Assembly: GCF_011745365.1 (NCBI RefSeq)
Contig: NW_024468914.1
Span: 2,130,001 to 2,194,000 of the forward strand
Reading direction: 5' to 3'
DNA length: 64,000 nt
DNA from: Cryphonectria parasitica EP155
Taxonomy: Eukaryota; Ascomycota; Sordariomycetes; Diaporthales; Cryphonectriaceae
Position 1 is the first letter of the stretch, and every line of letters starts with the position of its first letter. Under the pieces are notes generated by a model. The model did no database searches. It saw nothing but the letters and a program-made list of their open reading frames with translations, and was not told the DNA's origin. The translations under genes and the position numbers were made by a program. Positions 1 to 11,321 of this stretch are shown here, piece after piece.

Positions 1-894
1 ATTATATATATTTTTATTCGTCATTTCATAGTATTATTAAAAAGTTTTGGAGCGCAGACCTTAGATTCAGCCCAGTTACTGCATTGTAGAGTCTGCGTCT
101 TGCTTCGTCCCGACATGGAGGATGATCTGATTAAAAACTTCAAGAGAGGTGGGTTATCAGTAATGTGCTGGCAGGATAAACGCGTGCTAACATCTCCCTC
201 GAACAAAAGAAGAAGGATGGAAAGATGCGCTCCCAGCTTGTGGTGATAAGGCAAAGGGCGGCAACAAAGATATCCAAGCCGCCTCCAAACATTCGATTTC
301 CTCAAATGCTTCTAGACCACGGTAACTCCATCTACATATCCTGGCCATTTTGCGAGTCACTAGGGCTAACTGGATGATGTCCCACAGCCCGTGCTTATGT
401 TACGATGGGGATGCAGAGGGGCCCTTAAGTGGATTTGCTTGTGCGGGCCCTCGTGGACACGCAGGCCCACACATACTACTACTATTACCACTACCACCAG
501 CATCGCTGGCAAAAGGCCAACTAATAGAAAAAGAAAGAAGAAGACAAGACAGCCCACAATACTGCCCAAGAACACACAGGGGTAGGTAGATACATTGGTT
601 CCCGGATAGTGCGGCCGCAGTACGCGCCGCACCCCTCATACATTCCAATCGACTTCTCTCCCTTGCTCTGCTCGTTCTCCTAACCTCCCTCGATATGTGA
701 GACAAGAGTTTTGTTTTTTGTTTTGTGGAGAAGTCAGGTTGCGCAGGCAGCAGGCTAATTTCATATTCTTTTTCGTATATTCTCTTGTAATCTCCCTGTT
801 CTTCCTCCTTCCTCTCTTCCTCTCGATTCATCTGTATACTACTGTTCCCTTGAATGATCAGACCTGCCAATCGATTGTCAGATAAACCCAAAGA
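1..894. other. Intergenic / promoter of kinase gene
   Basis: I see no supportable gene here. Open frames on both strands are short, low in complexity and lack family signatures. The last 200 bases are pyrimidine-rich with TTTTGTTTTTTGTTTTG-like tracts, as is common in fungal promoters and 5' leaders, and they precede the kinase start at 895. Confidence 0.6.
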
Positions 895-2981
895 ATGAGT
901 AGCGTGGACAGCCAGACAACAGTTCCTCATCGTCCTGACTACGTGGATGCCAGGTCGGCCGAGTTGCGAGTCCGCACCGAGCGTGCGGGTGCCATACTTC
1001 TACCGGCAATAGAGATCTCTAGGGATGTCCTGGCTACGGCTATGGCTCGTCAAGACCGCCTTAGGAAGAGGATGCCTACTATCGATGGTTTCAGACCACT
1101 GCGAGATCCCAGAATCATCTTCAGACACACGGATGGAAACCCCACCATATCCATCCGCTCCAGGGAAGCATGCGAGCTGGCTGTGGAGCCCACCATATGG
1201 CAGAGTGATTCTTGCTTGTCCTCCTCCACCACCTCATTCGAACTCCCTGCCGCCGCCGCATCGCAAAGCCACGATGAGGTCAAATGTACCCTCAAGATGG
1301 GCACCATTGAGTGCAACCTTCATTACATCCCAGCCTCTGATGGGGTGGTGCTTGTCAACATGGGTGAAGAGCCTCTGTCGGTGGTGGCTCTCCCTCCCAT
1401 GGAGAATGGCATCCAACATCAGGTCCACCCCTGGGCCATGATGATTATCGACTCAGCTTGCTGGCGGATCTCTGATCCAACGAGCTCCGTCGAGCTACAG
1501 GTCCTGCCCCGCCCCTATCATCCCTCCGTTGTCGAAGACGAGATTGATGAGGATGAGGATGAGGATGGACAGTCGGCGGAGCTTGCACTAGGATCTAAAA
1601 AGAGATCCACCGATGATGTGCAGCAATCGTCCAAGAGGGTTAGGGGGCTCTCTGGAGCGTTCCCTTCCGGTTCACAGGCAGTGGGCACTGTGTTGGAACA
1701 CCTACCTGCCCTGGCCCCCCACCACACCACACCGGGGCGCATGCGGCCAAGCAACAGTCTCCAATGGGAGGAGCAGCAGCAGCAGCAGCAGCATCACCAC
1801 AATCACCACCAACCGGCAATCCAGGAGATTGTCAACAAATTCACGGACAGACGAGAAAGCAGCCATTCTGGGAGCGCTCAGCCCCTCTCCTTCCCTAACA
1901 ATGGTAATGGCAGCGTTAGAAGTAGCTGCAGCGGCGGCAGCGGCACGCTCGGGTCTTCCAGCGTTGTGGCCTTCAAGATGCCTATTTTTCGCCCTATAAG
2001 ATCGGCATCATCTAAAGACACAGCCAACTATGGTAACGCCATTGGGGCATGGTCGGCTGGATTCGCCGCACACCGAAACCTAGAGCACGTAAGTACTACT
2101 GATTATACACTTTGTAAATTGCACAATGAAGGGCGTACGCTGATTGAGTTTGTCTTTTTCTTTCTCTTCAGAACCACTTTGCTAGTATTCGAGGATCCGA
2201 CGCCCACACGATGGCTCTCCACCTTGCGTATAAGCCACACAAGGACCTTGCCAATGCCCGCTGGTGCGCCCAGGCTGGACAGGCCGGACAGAGAGAGCAG
2301 CGCGGATACTTTCTTGGCAGTGTCAGGGATGCCATCTGCATCTTAACCCATATCTCCAGCGCGGTCGCCTTCCTAGCCGAGCAGGGCATCGCGCACAACG
2401 ATATCAAGCCGGCCAACATTCTCTATACCGACATCTCCTGGCCCGCTGTTGGGCCCTACCAGGCTGCAGAGGGCGGCGCCATGCTGGTGGACTTTGGTCT
2501 CGCAGGTCACAGCGGCCTTGCCAACAGCGAGGGTTCGCCCTGGTATATCGCGCCAGAGTACTTGGAACAAGGTCGTCGCGGCACACCATGCGACGTCTTC
2601 GCCCTCGGAGTCGTCATGTTGTACCTGATGCGGCGTTGCGTTCTGCCCGAGACCTGGTACCGCGTCCACAACGAGCACCGTGAGTGGCTCATCAAGGATG
2701 TCCACCATGCCAGAGACTCCGCCAGCCGGGACGCCATGACAAGCTGGCTCAGCGAGGTGGGCAGGATGCGTGACAAGCTCGAGTTCTCGGACACCTTGTA
2801 CACGAGCAGCGAAGAAGCTGAGTTGGGCTCGCTGGTACACAGTATGCTTCTGCCCCTGGCTGACCGTATCACCGTCGAAGAGCTGGCAGAGGCCACGAAG
2901 GACTGGGATCTGGAACTGGACCTGGACATGGATCTCGATCTGGACCTTGACTTGGGCATGGATCTGGGTCTGAATGGTTGA
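895..2981 (+). CDS. FHA-like / serine-threonine protein kinase-like protein
   Basis: Two exons, 895-2088 and 2172-2981, are joined by an 83-base intron (GTAAGT...TTCAG) at phase 0, giving 667 aa. Residues 1-210 look like the FHA-type beta domain found in some fungal kinases (inference). An acidic stretch and a Q6/H-rich linker follow (about residues 215-310). The kinase domain spans the intron: a Gly-rich segment near 340, VVAFK with the presumed ATP lysine K361, HNDIKPANIL with D475, DFG at 505-507, and GSPWYIAPEYL. The loop reads HND rather than HRD, which places it in the fungal non-RD group with the HNDIKPAN motif. The C-terminus is a run of about ten Asp-Leu/Met pairs. The glycine loop is poor, so weak or no activity is possible. 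Family is clear; substrate is unknown. Confidence 0.8.
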
Positions 2982-4944
2982 TTTGCGTGCCTGCTGTTCT
3001 CTGTGTGCGGGAATCTTCATGTGAGAGAGACGTAAATGAGGAGGGACCGATTTTATCCTTCAAAAGCCTTCGTTTGGCTTTTGGAAAAACAGTGTCCTCC
3101 TATCCTTGCATCGCCTTGCTTACTTATTGCTGGAAATGGTGTCACGAATCAGGATGAAAGCGTTGTCACGATTTTCACATTCTCTTGACTATTCTCCTGG
3201 GGCCTACTAAAATAGATGATTCAGATCACCTCGAAAAAAAGACCGAGGGACGAAGATCAGAAGAGATAGGAGGGTACTGAGTACGACAACAGGGGGCAGA
3301 GGTTGAACTCAAGATCAAGTTACTTGTTGAGACATGGCCTACTGAACGTGAAGCTCAAGCTGGCCTATCCTTACTAACCTGCTTACAGAGCAAGTACCGT
3401 CGCTCCTTCCATCGCTCTATGAAAGCTTCGAAGTGCACTATCAGTACTCGAGAAAGCAGACGAAGAAAATGAGCAATAGTACTTATTATTACAGTATTTT
3501 TTAGACACTGAGGTCATTCAGGCCTCATCATGGCATGGACCATGGAGATTTAACAAGTTACATAATATACGTGCTAAATCGAGCGGGAAGGCCACCATTT
3601 AGCAGGCTTCAGCAGTAGTGGCTGTAGAGCTGTAGTGCTATAGAGAATCTAAACGAACACCTGTCTATCTCCACTAGCCTGTGCAGGGCCTCAGAGACTG
3701 GCAGACAAAATCATGACATTCTTTTACCACAAAAAAAAAAAAAAAAACACCAACAAAATCAAAACAAGCATAGCTAGGGAGCCTTTTGAGGTAGACAGTA
3801 ATCATTCAGCGCTCATCCCATGAATACAAAAGCCTCGCAAGAAGTCAAATCTTCGCCTCCTGAAAAAAGTTGTTCTTGGTCTCATTTTCATTCGATGTCC
3901 TTTCTTCCACCACAATTTCGAGAGTTCGCTAAAAGTTGGCCCTACCGTGTATGCTAGTGCGTGTAGGCCAAATGCCGATGACCCGCAAGACACTGCCCGA
4001 ACCGCTGTGAGGCCTTTCTGCTGACAGCCTTTGGATGAACTGCTATGACAGGTCCTATCTTGAGGGTTTTCATTTCTCCTCGTCTTTTTCCCGCCTTCTC
4101 CTTTCGGTTCTCATTCTTAAAATATTTGTTTGATTCTACTGCATTTTGATCGCACGATTGCCATTCTACCAGAATTCCGACCTCTTGTTGTGCGCGTGTA
4201 TGTGTGTACTGCTAAGCTACCTGAATTGGTCTAGTCCCGTATCGTGGTGATCGTCTGTAGGGAAGGAGGGGTGGAGGAGGGACGTATCTTGGCTCACTGA
4301 CGATCGGGCCGCCATACAGCACACCCTCGTTTATCCTGGTATCAACTTGTCACATGCCCAACAGCAGAGCTAATTGAGGCAGTGTTTGCCATGCTTCTGC
4401 TCCTATTTTTGGTGTTTTTTCTTTCTTTTTCCTTCTCTTTTTTTCAGAGACAGCCGGCCACCTCGTCAACCAGGACAGTTGCTTTCTGGGCACAGGCCGG
4501 CGCGAACACTTTGCTCTTCCCAATCAGGATCGACGCCAGGGCTCTGGCCCCTGTACGTAGTACCTTTTCCCTGTACCAAAGTACCTTTCCGTCACCCAAC
4601 CATGAACATTTGCATTAATTCACTAACCCCTGCCGATAGCAATGGTAATCCAGTACGGCGGCTCTTGTACAGGTACTTGGTACTTTAACAGCTGATTACT
4701 GACAGACCAGGGGGGCGTTTGTGGGCGTGTGGATCAAGATCGTCATACCTTCCACGGCTCCTTCTTCACAAGTACTAACCTTCTTTCTGGCACGTAATTC
4801 AAGGCCCGTTCTTCTTCCCGTCAATCTCCCCACCTTTTTTTTTTCTTCTTTTCGTCAATCTCCCCACCTTTTTTCTTCTTCTATGACCAACAGCACCATA
4901 CAGACCTACACACACCCCTTCTTGTCTCGCGCTATCGCTCGCCC

Positions 4945-4996
4945 GCACCCGCACCCGCACACACACACGCGCGCGCGCGCACGCACGCACGCACAC
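4945..4996. repeat. CA/CG-rich microsatellite
   Basis: Runs of CCGCAC, then ACAC, then (CG)n, then (ACGC)n. The alternating purine-pyrimidine sequence could adopt Z-DNA. Confidence 0.9.
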
Positions 4997-6146
4997 CAAA
5001 CGATAGTTTTACCGACCATGGGTCAAGAACGATGTCGATGATAAAGTCGAGACTTGGCAAGGTCGGCTGTCTCCAGTTGAGCCCATGTGCAGAGCTCATC
5101 TGCCACGAAAATCAGACCAAAAGAAGAATAAGACGGATAGAACAGAGTGAACATTAGTTCCCTGGACTGGACGAAATTCGGACTCCCTGGAGGCAATGAC
5201 AAGGGAGGGGGAGATGGAGACCCTTGCGTTGGGGGCCGCCTCTGAGGTCTTGTGGCTTGGGTCCAGTCCCTGCACAACGAACAACAAACATACCTGTCGA
5301 CCACGAAAACCAGCTCGGATGCATCTATCCCTGCTGCCCCGGTGTCCGCCTGTAGCGACACTAGGACTTGGAGTGCGCCTGTTGGAAAACCCAACTCCTC
5401 TTCTTTTTTCTTCTTGTTCTTCTTTTCTCAATCTGTTTGCATTCGTCACACAATGATGCTCGTGTTGGCCCGTCATACCCCCCTTGGCGCGCACAGTGAG
5501 ACAGGCTGAGAGAGCGTTGTGACGTTGGAAAAGAGAATGTTGCCTGTGAGTGGTCAACCCGGCCAGCAAAAGAAAAGAAAAATGGGCATATTAGGGCGGT
5601 TGGGTTGGCTAACAAACCTGACCGCTTGTGGCTTGAGGATGCTTCTTGGCCTTTTCCCTGCTGGATGCCGCCGAGACAACATCTCATGTTGGAGCAAGAC
5701 CGTGATTCGTTTCTGTCGCCCCTCCCTCACCCTCACCCCTACCCCGGTCTGTACTGTCAAAGGTGTGAGGATGGGGTAGGAAACAGCTCCGCATCCATGT
5801 TGAAGATGAGAGTTCTGTCCAGTGCCTCGACACAGTAGAGAGGGCTTCTCCCCTGCCCCACCCCTGAGGGGCCTGAACAACTACTATTTGTTTTTCCTTG
5901 CGTGTCTCTGACCCGCGTTTTCTTAACAATGTGTATCGAGCACATCCAAAAGTACTACTTCGTGCGCCAGACTCATCTGTGTCACCACACCTCTAACGGG
6001 TGGATGTGTGAGCCTGTCGAGGGGCAGAGGTACACCAGGGAGATCTGTCCGACGTGCGGGCCGTTTGCGTACTCATATTAGAGGAAGACAAACAAGAGAT
6101 CAGGGAAGTAACATATCAACGAGCGAGTGACCCAGACAGAGAGACA

Positions 6147-6148
6147 GA

Positions 6149-6198
<50 letters not shown>

Positions 6199-6206
6199 AA
6201 GAGAGA
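6147..6206. repeat. (CA)n(GA)n compound microsatellite
   Basis: About ten CA units (6147-6165) pass directly into GA units interrupted by GAAA (6166-6206). A nearly reverse-complementary compound microsatellite lies at 11279-11321, on the other side of the gene at 6704-9841. Confidence 0.9.
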
Positions 6207-6703
6207 GCTGGAATACATGCCAGCAACCAACCAACGCTTCCCCTCCCTCCCCACGTTGACCACGCCTCACTCATCCCTTGCGCCATAGGCGGTATTGTAC
6301 CTTTCTGACTCTCCTTCTTGAACAAAAAGCTCCGCCCGGAACCACCTCCTCAGCAATTGTTGTGTGTTCTTCTCGTCCTCCTCATCCTCGCCCTCCACCA
6401 TCCTATTCGCCGGCGCCGGCGCCTCCTCAGTCATTTGTTCTTCCGCCATCACCACCACAGAGAACAACTACTACTATCACCATCCAGAAGGACCGGGCCT
6501 ACCTTTTTGGATCCATCACATCACCAATAGGCCTTGGTGTCTCATCAGCAGGAGCGACCCCAGGACAGATCGCCGGCCGTGTCTCATCAGAAACTGCACC
6601 AATGCCACCAGGCAAGCACTGAACTGTTATGTCTCATTGTCAACGACGATAGGTTCACATACACTTGAAGATTCTCCCCAATTATCTGCATCCCGTCGCC
6701 GAT

Positions 6704-9700
6704 ATGGGCGATTTCCCAATACAACGGGCTGACCCACGTCTTCCACCACGGGCTTTTATGACAGGTGAAGATGGGTACGGATACGAACCACCAATTGCCC
6801 CCGAAGCCCAGACCTCCCAGGACTTGTCGTCGCGTACCATGTTCTACGGTTCAGCACTATCGCCACAACCACCACAGCAGCCGTCTGTCATGCAACAGCA
6901 CCAATTCCCTGTGCGCAACCACCTGCAGGAGGCAACTGCCCTGATGCTCTGTCCAGAGCAGACCGCCATGCGCCTCTGGCAGGAACAGGCCGCTGGCAGC
7001 GTGCCTCCTTGGCTGCCACCACAGCAGGAAGGCCATGGCAGCGGCGTGCCTCCTTGGCTGCCACCACAGCAGGAAGGCCACGGCAGCGGCGTGCCTCCTT
7101 GGCTGCCACCACAGCAGCAAGGCCACGGCAGCGGCGTGCCTTGGCCATCGCAAATGCTTGCTGCCCGGCAGCTGGCTCTGCATGCTGCGGCTGGGAACTA
7201 CCCGGTCCAGCAGGAAGCAGCCACCTCAGTCTGTGCTGGTGCTATGAATGTTACTCCTACTCACCAATCACCAGCTGGCGGGCCCGGCCAGCAACTACCA
7301 CCACAAGGATGGCCATCTATGCAGCAGTTTCAGCCGTCGTCTGCACCGCAAGTCAACGCTAACAGCATGGCTCCTCCCCCTCACCATCACGTATGGCAGC
7401 CCGGCATGTCGAACACTCCTCTACCGCTGCCAGAGACCAGCATGTCTCCTGGCTTTCCACCTCCCGGCAGCATGCCTCCGGCTCCTCCACATCAACATCA
7501 ACAACCATGGCATACCACCGTGGACGCATCCAAGGATAGGGGAATCATATCTCCTCCTCATCCTCCTCGTCCATCGCAGCAAAGGTCACCCGGTAGCATG
7601 CCTCTTCCACCATCCCCCAATTCGACCACCACTACCACCACCACCACCACCACCAGCAGCAGCAGAAGGAGCAGTAGGAGCAGCATGCCTCCTCCGTCAT
7701 GGACCTCGAGACCCAGTAGGTCCTTCGATTCGTCTCATCATCCACCACAGAGGGAAAATCGCTTGGACAGAGCAGCCGCCCGAGACAACCAGCCTCGTCC
7801 GTCACAGGCTAGCCATCTCGGTTCATCGCATGCTGACAGGACGATGACGATGACGACTCCAACTCCTCAGCGGCCGACGACCGACCCAGACCATACAAAC
7901 AAGACCACAAAGAGTCATCCATCCCCACCCAACAAGCCTCAGGTCACAACACTGTCAGCCATGTCTTCGGTATCGGCCGTGGACACTGCGAGAAATTCAT
8001 CGTCACAGCAGACTAGCGGCAGTGCTGTGCCGCAGCAGCAGCAAACCTTGCCTGAAGTAACTTGTTCTCCTGACCATCCTCGGCCACGCCGCCCCACCGA
8101 GCACGTCCTTCCAACAGACCCGAAGAACGGCGAGTCACTACCCCCAGATGTGGCCGGCCTTCTTCCCCTCAGAGCTGGTTATCAATTTGAGCCTCTCAAA
8201 CCTGGCACTCATCACCTGCCAACCTTGCCTTCTGCTTCTGCACCATCTCATTCAGTACAGGTCAGCAGCAGAGACGGACAATCCGCGCCGCCCAAGGTAT
8301 CTCACCCACTACAGGTTGACGATCGAATTCGACTACATGCCGCGTCCCTGTTATCTCATCGTTCACAGCAGTCGGGTGACCGATCCCAGAAGCAGACTCT
8401 ACGTCCCACATCTCTTCAACAGATGCAGGCGAGCATTCGAGAACGTCGAACCTCGTCTCACAAATCTCATCAACAACAAAAGCCGCAACCGGCTGATGGC
8501 CAACCTCGACGAACCTCGCCTCTCAAATTTCGTAAGCTACTCAATTCTGGTGGTCGGAACCAACAACCCTCACCGGCGGGATCTGATGCCTCAGTACAAT
8601 CTGGCGGCCAACGACCTTTGCTTACAGTATCTCATCCACTGCAGTCTGCTGGTCAACCGCAACAAGCCTTACCTGCAGCATCTCATCCACTGCAGTCTGC
8701 TGGTCAACCGCAACAAGCTATACCTGCAGTATCTCATCCACTGCAGTCTGTTGGTCAACCGCAACAAGCCATACCTGCAGCATCTCATCCACTGCAGTCT
8801 GCTGATCAACCGCAACAAGCCTTACCTGCAGTATCTCATCCACTGCAGTCTGCTGGTCAACCGCAACAAGCCTTACCTGCAGCATCTCATCCACTGCAGT
8901 CTGCTGGTCAACCGCAACAAGCTATACCTGCAGTATCTCATCCACTGCAGTCTGTTGGTCAACCGCAACAAGCCATACCTGCAGCATCTCATCCACTGCA
9001 GTCTGCTGATCAACCGCAACAAGCCTTACCTGCAGTATCTCATCCACTGCAGTCTGCTGATCAACCGCAACAAGCCATACCTGCAGTATCTCATCCACTG
9101 CAGTCTATTGGTCAACCGCAACAAGCCATACCTGCAGCATCTCATCCACTGCAGTCTGTTGGTCAACCGCAACAAGCCATACCTGCAGTATCTCATCCAC
9201 TGCAGTCTGTTGGTCAACCGCAACAAGCCTTACCTGTAGCATCTCATCCACTGCAGTCTGTTGGTCAACCGCAACAAGCCTTACCTGCAGTATCTCATCA
9301 TCCACTACGGCCTACTAGCCATCAGATCCAACTACCCTCGACTCTCTTTTCTGAATCCATGCAGATAGAGAGCCTAGCCCGACGGACACCACCTACGGTT
9401 TCGTTTCCCATGCATTTTGGTAGTCAACCCCAACAAACACCACAATTCTCCGCTGCCGTGCAGGCTGCTGCCATACAGGCTGCTGCCGGCAGTCAGCACC
9501 AGCAACCCTCGCCTGCAACGGTCTTTGATCCCATGTTGATTGATGATGACCTCACACAACTTTCGCCTCTATATGGGTTTCCACTGCAGGCTGAAAGCCA
9601 AGTGCAGCAGCCAGACCCGTTGTCTAGCCTGTTTGAACTACCACAGGAGGAGGCCAATGGACCCGAAAATGACCAGGGTTTCACTTACGATCAAAACATC

Positions 9701-9841
9701 CTAGCACTACTCGACGTGCCTGAGATTGGGCCTTGGGACTTTGACTTCAACAATCCCTTCAATTACCTACTCCAGGCTAATAATGTTTCTGACAACGAGA
9801 CTCCTGTTGATAAGACTTCTTCTGATAACCAGGACCAATGA
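6704..9841 (+). CDS. Large Pro/Gln-rich repeat protein, possible transcriptional regulator
   Basis: One uninterrupted frame of 1045 aa. The frame is open slightly further upstream, but 6704 is its first ATG. No catalytic domain is recognised. In order: a Pro/Gln-rich N-terminus; three 15-aa repeats (VPPWLPPQQEGHGSG type, about residues 100-144); Ser/Pro-rich sequence with a Thr run; a basic stretch near residues 540-630; thirteen 17-aa repeats of the form SHPLQSAGQPQQALPA plus A/V (residues 642-862); and an acidic-hydrophobic tail (about 945-1045) with motifs such as LLDVPEIGPWDFDFNNPF that resemble activation domains. No signal peptide or membrane segment is seen. Kilobases of noncoding DNA on both sides fit a regulated locus. 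Function is unknown; the regulator idea rests on composition only. Confidence 0.7.
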   Translation: MGDFPIQRADPRLPPRAFMTGEDGYGYEPPIAPEAQTSQDLSSRTMFYGSALSPQPPQQPSVMQQHQFPVRNHLQEATALMLCPEQTAMRLWQEQAAGSVPPWLPPQQEGHGSGVPPWLPPQQEGHGSGVPPWLPPQQQGHGSGVPWPSQMLAARQLALHAAAGNYPVQQEAATSVCAGAMNVTPTHQSPAGGPGQQLPPQGWPSMQQFQPSSAPQVNANSMAPPPHHHVWQPGMSNTPLPLPETSMSPGFPPPGSMPPAPPHQHQQPWHTTVDASKDRGIISPPHPPRPSQQRSPGSMPLPPSPNSTTTTTTTTTTSSSRRSSRSSMPPPSWTSRPSRSFDSSHHPPQRENRLDRAAARDNQPRPSQASHLGSSHADRTMTMTTPTPQRPTTDPDHTNKTTKSHPSPPNKPQVTTLSAMSSVSAVDTARNSSSQQTSGSAVPQQQQTLPEVTCSPDHPRPRRPTEHVLPTDPKNGESLPPDVAGLLPLRAGYQFEPLKPGTHHLPTLPSASAPSHSVQVSSRDGQSAPPKVSHPLQVDDRIRLHAASLLSHRSQQSGDRSQKQTLRPTSLQQMQASIRERRTSSHKSHQQQKPQPADGQPRRTSPLKFRKLLNSGGRNQQPSPAGSDASVQSGGQRPLLTVSHPLQSAGQPQQALPAASHPLQSAGQPQQAIPAVSHPLQSVGQPQQAIPAASHPLQSADQPQQALPAVSHPLQSAGQPQQALPAASHPLQSAGQPQQAIPAVSHPLQSVGQPQQAIPAASHPLQSADQPQQALPAVSHPLQSADQPQQAIPAVSHPLQSIGQPQQAIPAASHPLQSVGQPQQAIPAVSHPLQSVGQPQQALPVASHPLQSVGQPQQALPAVSHHPLRPTSHQIQLPSTLFSESMQIESLARRTPPTVSFPMHFGSQPQQTPQFSAAVQAAAIQAAAGSQHQQPSPATVFDPMLIDDDLTQLSPLYGFPLQAESQVQQPDPLSSLFELPQEEANGPENDQGFTYDQNILALLDVPEIGPWDFDFNNPFNYLLQANNVSDNETPVDKTSSDNQDQ
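7001..7135 (+). repeat. 45-bp coding minisatellite, three units
   Basis: Units at 7001-7045, 7046-7090 and 7091-7135 encode VPPWLPPQQ(E/Q)GHGSG. They are nearly identical at DNA level and keep the frame, which suggests recent slippage or unequal exchange. Confidence 0.92.
8627..9289 (+). repeat. 51-bp coding minisatellite, thirteen units
   Basis: Thirteen consecutive 51-base units encode 17-aa repeats that vary only at a few positions (A/V at unit start, SAG/SVG/SAD/SIG, AL/AI). Units 1-4 (8627-8830) and 5-8 (8831-9034) are identical base for base, a 204-bp higher-order duplication. Degenerate copies flank the array. Most units carry a CTGCAG site. Because 51 is a multiple of 3, other frames are stop-free across the array. 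Confidence 0.95.
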
Positions 9842-11278
9842 CCTCGGAATAGTAACAGGAGGGAGAGGCTTTTCCCCTTCTTTTTCTTTTCTTGCTGCGC
9901 TGTGTAGGTGTGTGGTGCTCAGACGAGATCTGGCTGGGGGCGACGCAGAACGCATCTTTCATGCTTGCGCCATGGCGCTGGCCTCGAGATGGGGAAGCAG
10001 GGAGTTTGGGGGCGTTTTTGCCTGGATAGCCGGCTCGGCAAGCTGTTGTGGCAATGCGATCAGCAAGAGAGGGGATTTTAGGTTTCTCATTATTATCCTC
10101 ATAATGATGACCACGACTATGGATACCGGCAATGTGTTTTTCTTCTCTCTTTGCTCTGTCTCTTTTTCTCTTCTTTTCGTTTCATCTTTTTCTCTCTGTT
10201 CAAATTGTTATTCATTTCAATATGGATTCCTCTCTTGTTCCTTGTTCTTATCCCCCCACCCCCCTTCTTTCTTTGCTCTTTTTGCTTGCTCTCATTTCTA
10301 TCTATCTTATGGATATGGTAGTGGTTACGGTTGTGGGATGCTGTTATTCGGATGTGTACGTGTGAGCTCTCTCACACATAGCGTACTCAGAATGTTATGA
10401 CAACAAAAATAAGTGCATGCTTGAGACCGGAGAAGTAGCCTCTATGGCCAGTGATATAATCCTCGATGGAAGCTGTCGTGTATCACTACCACGTCAGCCG
10501 CTGGCGCTGCTACCACCATCACCACAGTGCACTCCAGGGCGGCGAAATCCAGCAGGGGGCGGAAGTAATATCACACCATATGTCACATAGCCCTAATCTC
10601 GTCTTTGAGTCACCGGGAGACACCATCTTCTTAGATAGGTGTTTTTATGGTACATACAGCGAATGGATTCTCATGACGTAAGCGAGAAAAATATAGGAAA
10701 ATGGGCTATTTGATGGGAGGTTGTTATAGCTGGGCTACATCGGACCACAGAAAGAGTAGGCTGAGAGATGGTGCAAGCTACACGAGCACGGTTTCTTTTC
10801 TTTTTTTTTTTTTGTCTTTTTTTTTTTTTTTTTTGGTGCCAGCACAATACTAACAAACGTCTCACACGCGGGTGTCTAGCAGAGATCGATTTGATTGATA
10901 CCTGTTGAATAACGTCGCCTCTGCGCTGTTCTCAAACCCTCAACAGTTGAACTCAACAGAACTCCTCTATGCACTGTATTATGCTAACGACAAGAAAGGA
11001 GGGGGGGGGGCGGTAGGACGGTCGGGTCCCGTTCCATCCCACGGCTCCCTACGCCTCCCAGAGCGTCTCAATACGAAGTCACTTTGCATGTAGCCAGCGT
11101 TGTGAGGGAGCGGTTGGAAGAGGCATGCCAATAGAGGCAGTGACCCAAGAACCTGGGGCTATAGGACATGGGTCTGGGTGTATGGTTGTATGTGTGTGTA
11201 GGAAGTGATGATGTGGTTGTTGCTGGGATTGGATGGTGTAGCTGAGGACGAGAAAGTCGGGTTTAACCGAATGGAGAA

Positions 11279-11321
<43 letters not shown>

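Larger units (their letters stand above)
2982..6703. other. Long noncoding interval upstream of the repeat-protein gene
   Basis: This 3.7 kb stretch has no convincing gene. It holds an A17 run (3731-3747), many CT-rich tracts (4380-4450, 4830-4885, 5400-5440), a CA/CG microsatellite and a CA-GA microsatellite. Open frames here are antisense or pyrimidine-tract artefacts (Phe/Ser/Leu/Pro strings). The size and composition resemble the long promoters and leaders of fungal developmental regulators, which is inference only. Confidence 0.55.

Noticed and set aside
400..930. 176-codon minus-strand frame
   Set aside because: It overlaps the kinase promoter and start, is of low complexity and has no family signature.
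4374..5887. Multiple short frames in both directions
   Set aside because: They are artefacts of CT- and GT-rich low-complexity DNA with no conserved motif.
8148..9239. 363-codon plus-strand frame in a different phase over the 51-bp array, and minus-strand frames there
   Set aside because: A stop-free 51-bp unit is automatically open in more than one frame. These frames lack a sensible start and their repeats only mirror the real coding frame.
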